Shown here piece after piece: positions 6,099 through 7,189 of a DNA stretch of 7,189 nt. The stretch's first letter is position 1. Each line of letters opens with the position of its first letter. The position numbers and the translations under genes were made by a program. Origin of the DNA: CAADGY01 sp900696665 (GTDB lineage Bacteria > Acidobacteriota > Terriglobia > Bryobacterales > Bryobacteraceae); contig JAPSFM010000170.1 of assembly GCA_035063885.1 (NCBI GenBank), positions 1 through 7,189 on the forward strand. Direction: 5' to 3'. The notes beneath the pieces were generated by a model. It worked only from the letters and a program-made list of their open reading frames with translations. It did not search any database and was not told the origin of the DNA.

Positions 6099-7189
6099 AT
6101 GACATCGCACTGGCTCAGCAGACGGGACTGGGGAAAATTCCTGCTCGCGGCGGTGCCCGCGAAGCTTACCGCCGCGGCGCGGACCTGCGTCTTGCAAAAC
6201 GCCGCTATCGCGTTGTCGGTAGCAGTGGACGGCGGCAAGGTGGTTTCCCGCCGCCTTAGCAACCGGCTCACGAGCGAAACCCTGGATCTGCCCCCCGAAG
6301 AGTTCGCCCTGGAATTCGAGGACGGCGCGAAGGTGAAGGCGGCCGATCTGAAAGCGGAAGTGGTGAAAGCCGATGCCGCACGAATAGAGTTCTTGTTTAC
6401 CGGCAGGGGGATCGAAGTGCTCGTGCGGCACGAGTGTCCGTCGGGCAAGGCGTATCTCCGCAAGCGCATCAACCTCCGGCAGACCGGAGGCGAGCCGCGC
6501 CGGCTGATGCGGGCGGAGCTCGAAAACTGGCGCGGTGTCCGGCGGGACTGGAAATCCATGACCGCGGACCACCTGAAATACGGCAGCCACCCGATCTTCT
6601 GCGACTCGTGGTGGTCCGGCATCGAATTCCCGGTCGCGTTCAATGAGTATGACGCCGGCGGGTTCGTGCTGTGCAGCCGTCCTGGTGGGCGCCAGATCGG
6701 CTCGACATGGCTCGCCCTGCGCTCGACCGTGACGGGAGTCGCTACTCCCGGCGGGGTGCGCGACGCGTTCCTGGCCTATCTCGAAGACGTCCGTCTGGCA
6801 CCGCCGCGGCTGGTGGCCTGCTACAACTCCTGGTGGACGCTGCCCAAGGTCGTGAAGCAGCGCGACAACCTCGCCCTGATCCGTGAACTCCGCGACGCCA
6901 TGCACACCCCGCACGGTGTCTTCTTCGATATCGTCACCACCGACATGGGATGGAGCAATCCGCGCAGCGTGTGGGAGATCGACCGCTCCATCCTCCCCGC
7001 CGGATTCGACGATATCCGGGCTATCGTGGAGCCCGCCGGCGGCAGACTCGGCCTCTGGATGTCGCCCAGCGAGCAGTATCCGCCGGTTTGTGATTACGAA
7101 TGGTTCGCCACGAACGGCTACACCGTGTTGCGGCCGGATTCCGGCTGTGGCAAATACGGCGTATCCCTCGCCGACCCCCGCTACCGCTC
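6099..7189 (+). CDS. Tat-exported GH36-like (clan GH-D) glycoside hydrolase, partial
   Basis: From the ATG at 6099 the frame is open for 363 codons to the window edge. Residues 6-16 (LSRRDWGKFLL) are a twin-arginine signal (SRR-D-W-x-K, Trp in place of the usual Phe) followed by a hydrophobic run, so the enzyme is probably exported folded to the periplasm. Residues about 30-230 are beta-rich, as expected of the N-terminal sandwich of GH36. A (beta/alpha)8 barrel then begins: YNSWWTLP (242-249), GVFFDIVTTDMGW (273-285), SVWEIDRSILPAGF (290-303) and GGRLGLWMSPSEQYP (314-328). This order matches the first strands of alpha-galactosidase-like enzymes (YNSW, LDDGW, FGLW..P). The nucleophile Asp, normally on strand 4, and the acid/base lie beyond the window. 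The second-strand motif is TTDMGW rather than DDGW, so substrate specificity may differ and alpha-galactosidase activity should not be assumed. Start codon supported by Shine-Dalgarno and spacing; operonic with the receptor. Confidence 0.75.
   Translation, partial: MTSHWLSRRDWGKFLLAAVPAKLTAAARTCVLQNAAIALSVAVDGGKVVSRRLSNRLTSETLDLPPEEFALEFEDGAKVKAADLKAEVVKADAARIEFLFTGRGIEVLVRHECPSGKAYLRKRINLRQTGGEPRRLMRAELENWRGVRRDWKSMTADHLKYGSHPIFCDSWWSGIEFPVAFNEYDAGGFVLCSRPGGRQIGSTWLALRSTVTGVATPGGVRDAFLAYLEDVRLAPPRLVACYNSWWTLPKVVKQRDNLALIRELRDAMHTPHGVFFDIVTTDMGWSNPRSVWEIDRSILPAGFDDIRAIVEPAGGRLGLWMSPSEQYPPVCDYEWFATNGYTVLRPDSGCGKYGVSLADPRYR

Noticed and set aside
5970..6914. Antisense open frame of 314 codons across the receptor end and hydrolase
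   Set aside because: It spans two well-supported sense genes and their junction, is low-complexity in composition and lacks recognisable motifs.

Overview
The window looks like a piece of a carbohydrate-uptake locus from a soil Acidobacteriota, most likely of the Solibacter/Bryobacter type. The reasons are the two large outer-membrane receptors built as signal peptide, carboxypeptidase-regulatory-like domain, plug and beta-barrel (a family greatly expanded in that group), the roughly 60% GC coding sequence, and an adjacent Tat-exported glycoside hydrolase. The taxonomic call is an inference from gene style, not from a marker gene.

Layout, left to right. Bases 1-2048, minus strand: N-terminal two thirds of a TonB-dependent-receptor-like protein, open without a stop to the window edge. 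Bases 2049-2766: a gene-poor control region. It holds a C-terminal remnant of a DUF1961-like protein (minus strand, 2098-2394), a leftward sigma70-type promoter (TTGACA-17-TATACT) followed by a CG-centred LacI-family-type operator, a rightward promoter (TTGACG-17-CATACT) followed directly by a second such operator, and a frameshifted remnant of a LacI-family DNA-binding headpiece (plus strand, from 2567). Bases 2767-6084, plus strand: a complete second receptor (1105 aa; an upstream start at 2695 is possible). Bases 6099-7189, plus strand: the N-terminal 363 residues of a Tat-exported glycoside hydrolase related to GH36/clan GH-D alpha-galactosidases, running off the right edge and only 14 bases after the receptor stop, so probably co-transcribed.

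How it fits together (inference): two divergent receptor units share a back-to-back promoter region. The receptors would bring an oligosaccharide or other glycan-derived ligand across the outer membrane, and the exported hydrolase would act on it. Both promoters carry sequences that a LacI-family repressor would recognise, yet the only LacI-like gene visible is broken after the helix-turn-helix. Either a paralogous regulator elsewhere controls the locus or control has been lost. Together with the DUF1961-like remnant, this suggests a utilisation locus rearranged by deletion around its regulatory centre. I saw no wholly new system; the decayed regulator and its apparently preserved operators are the most interesting part.
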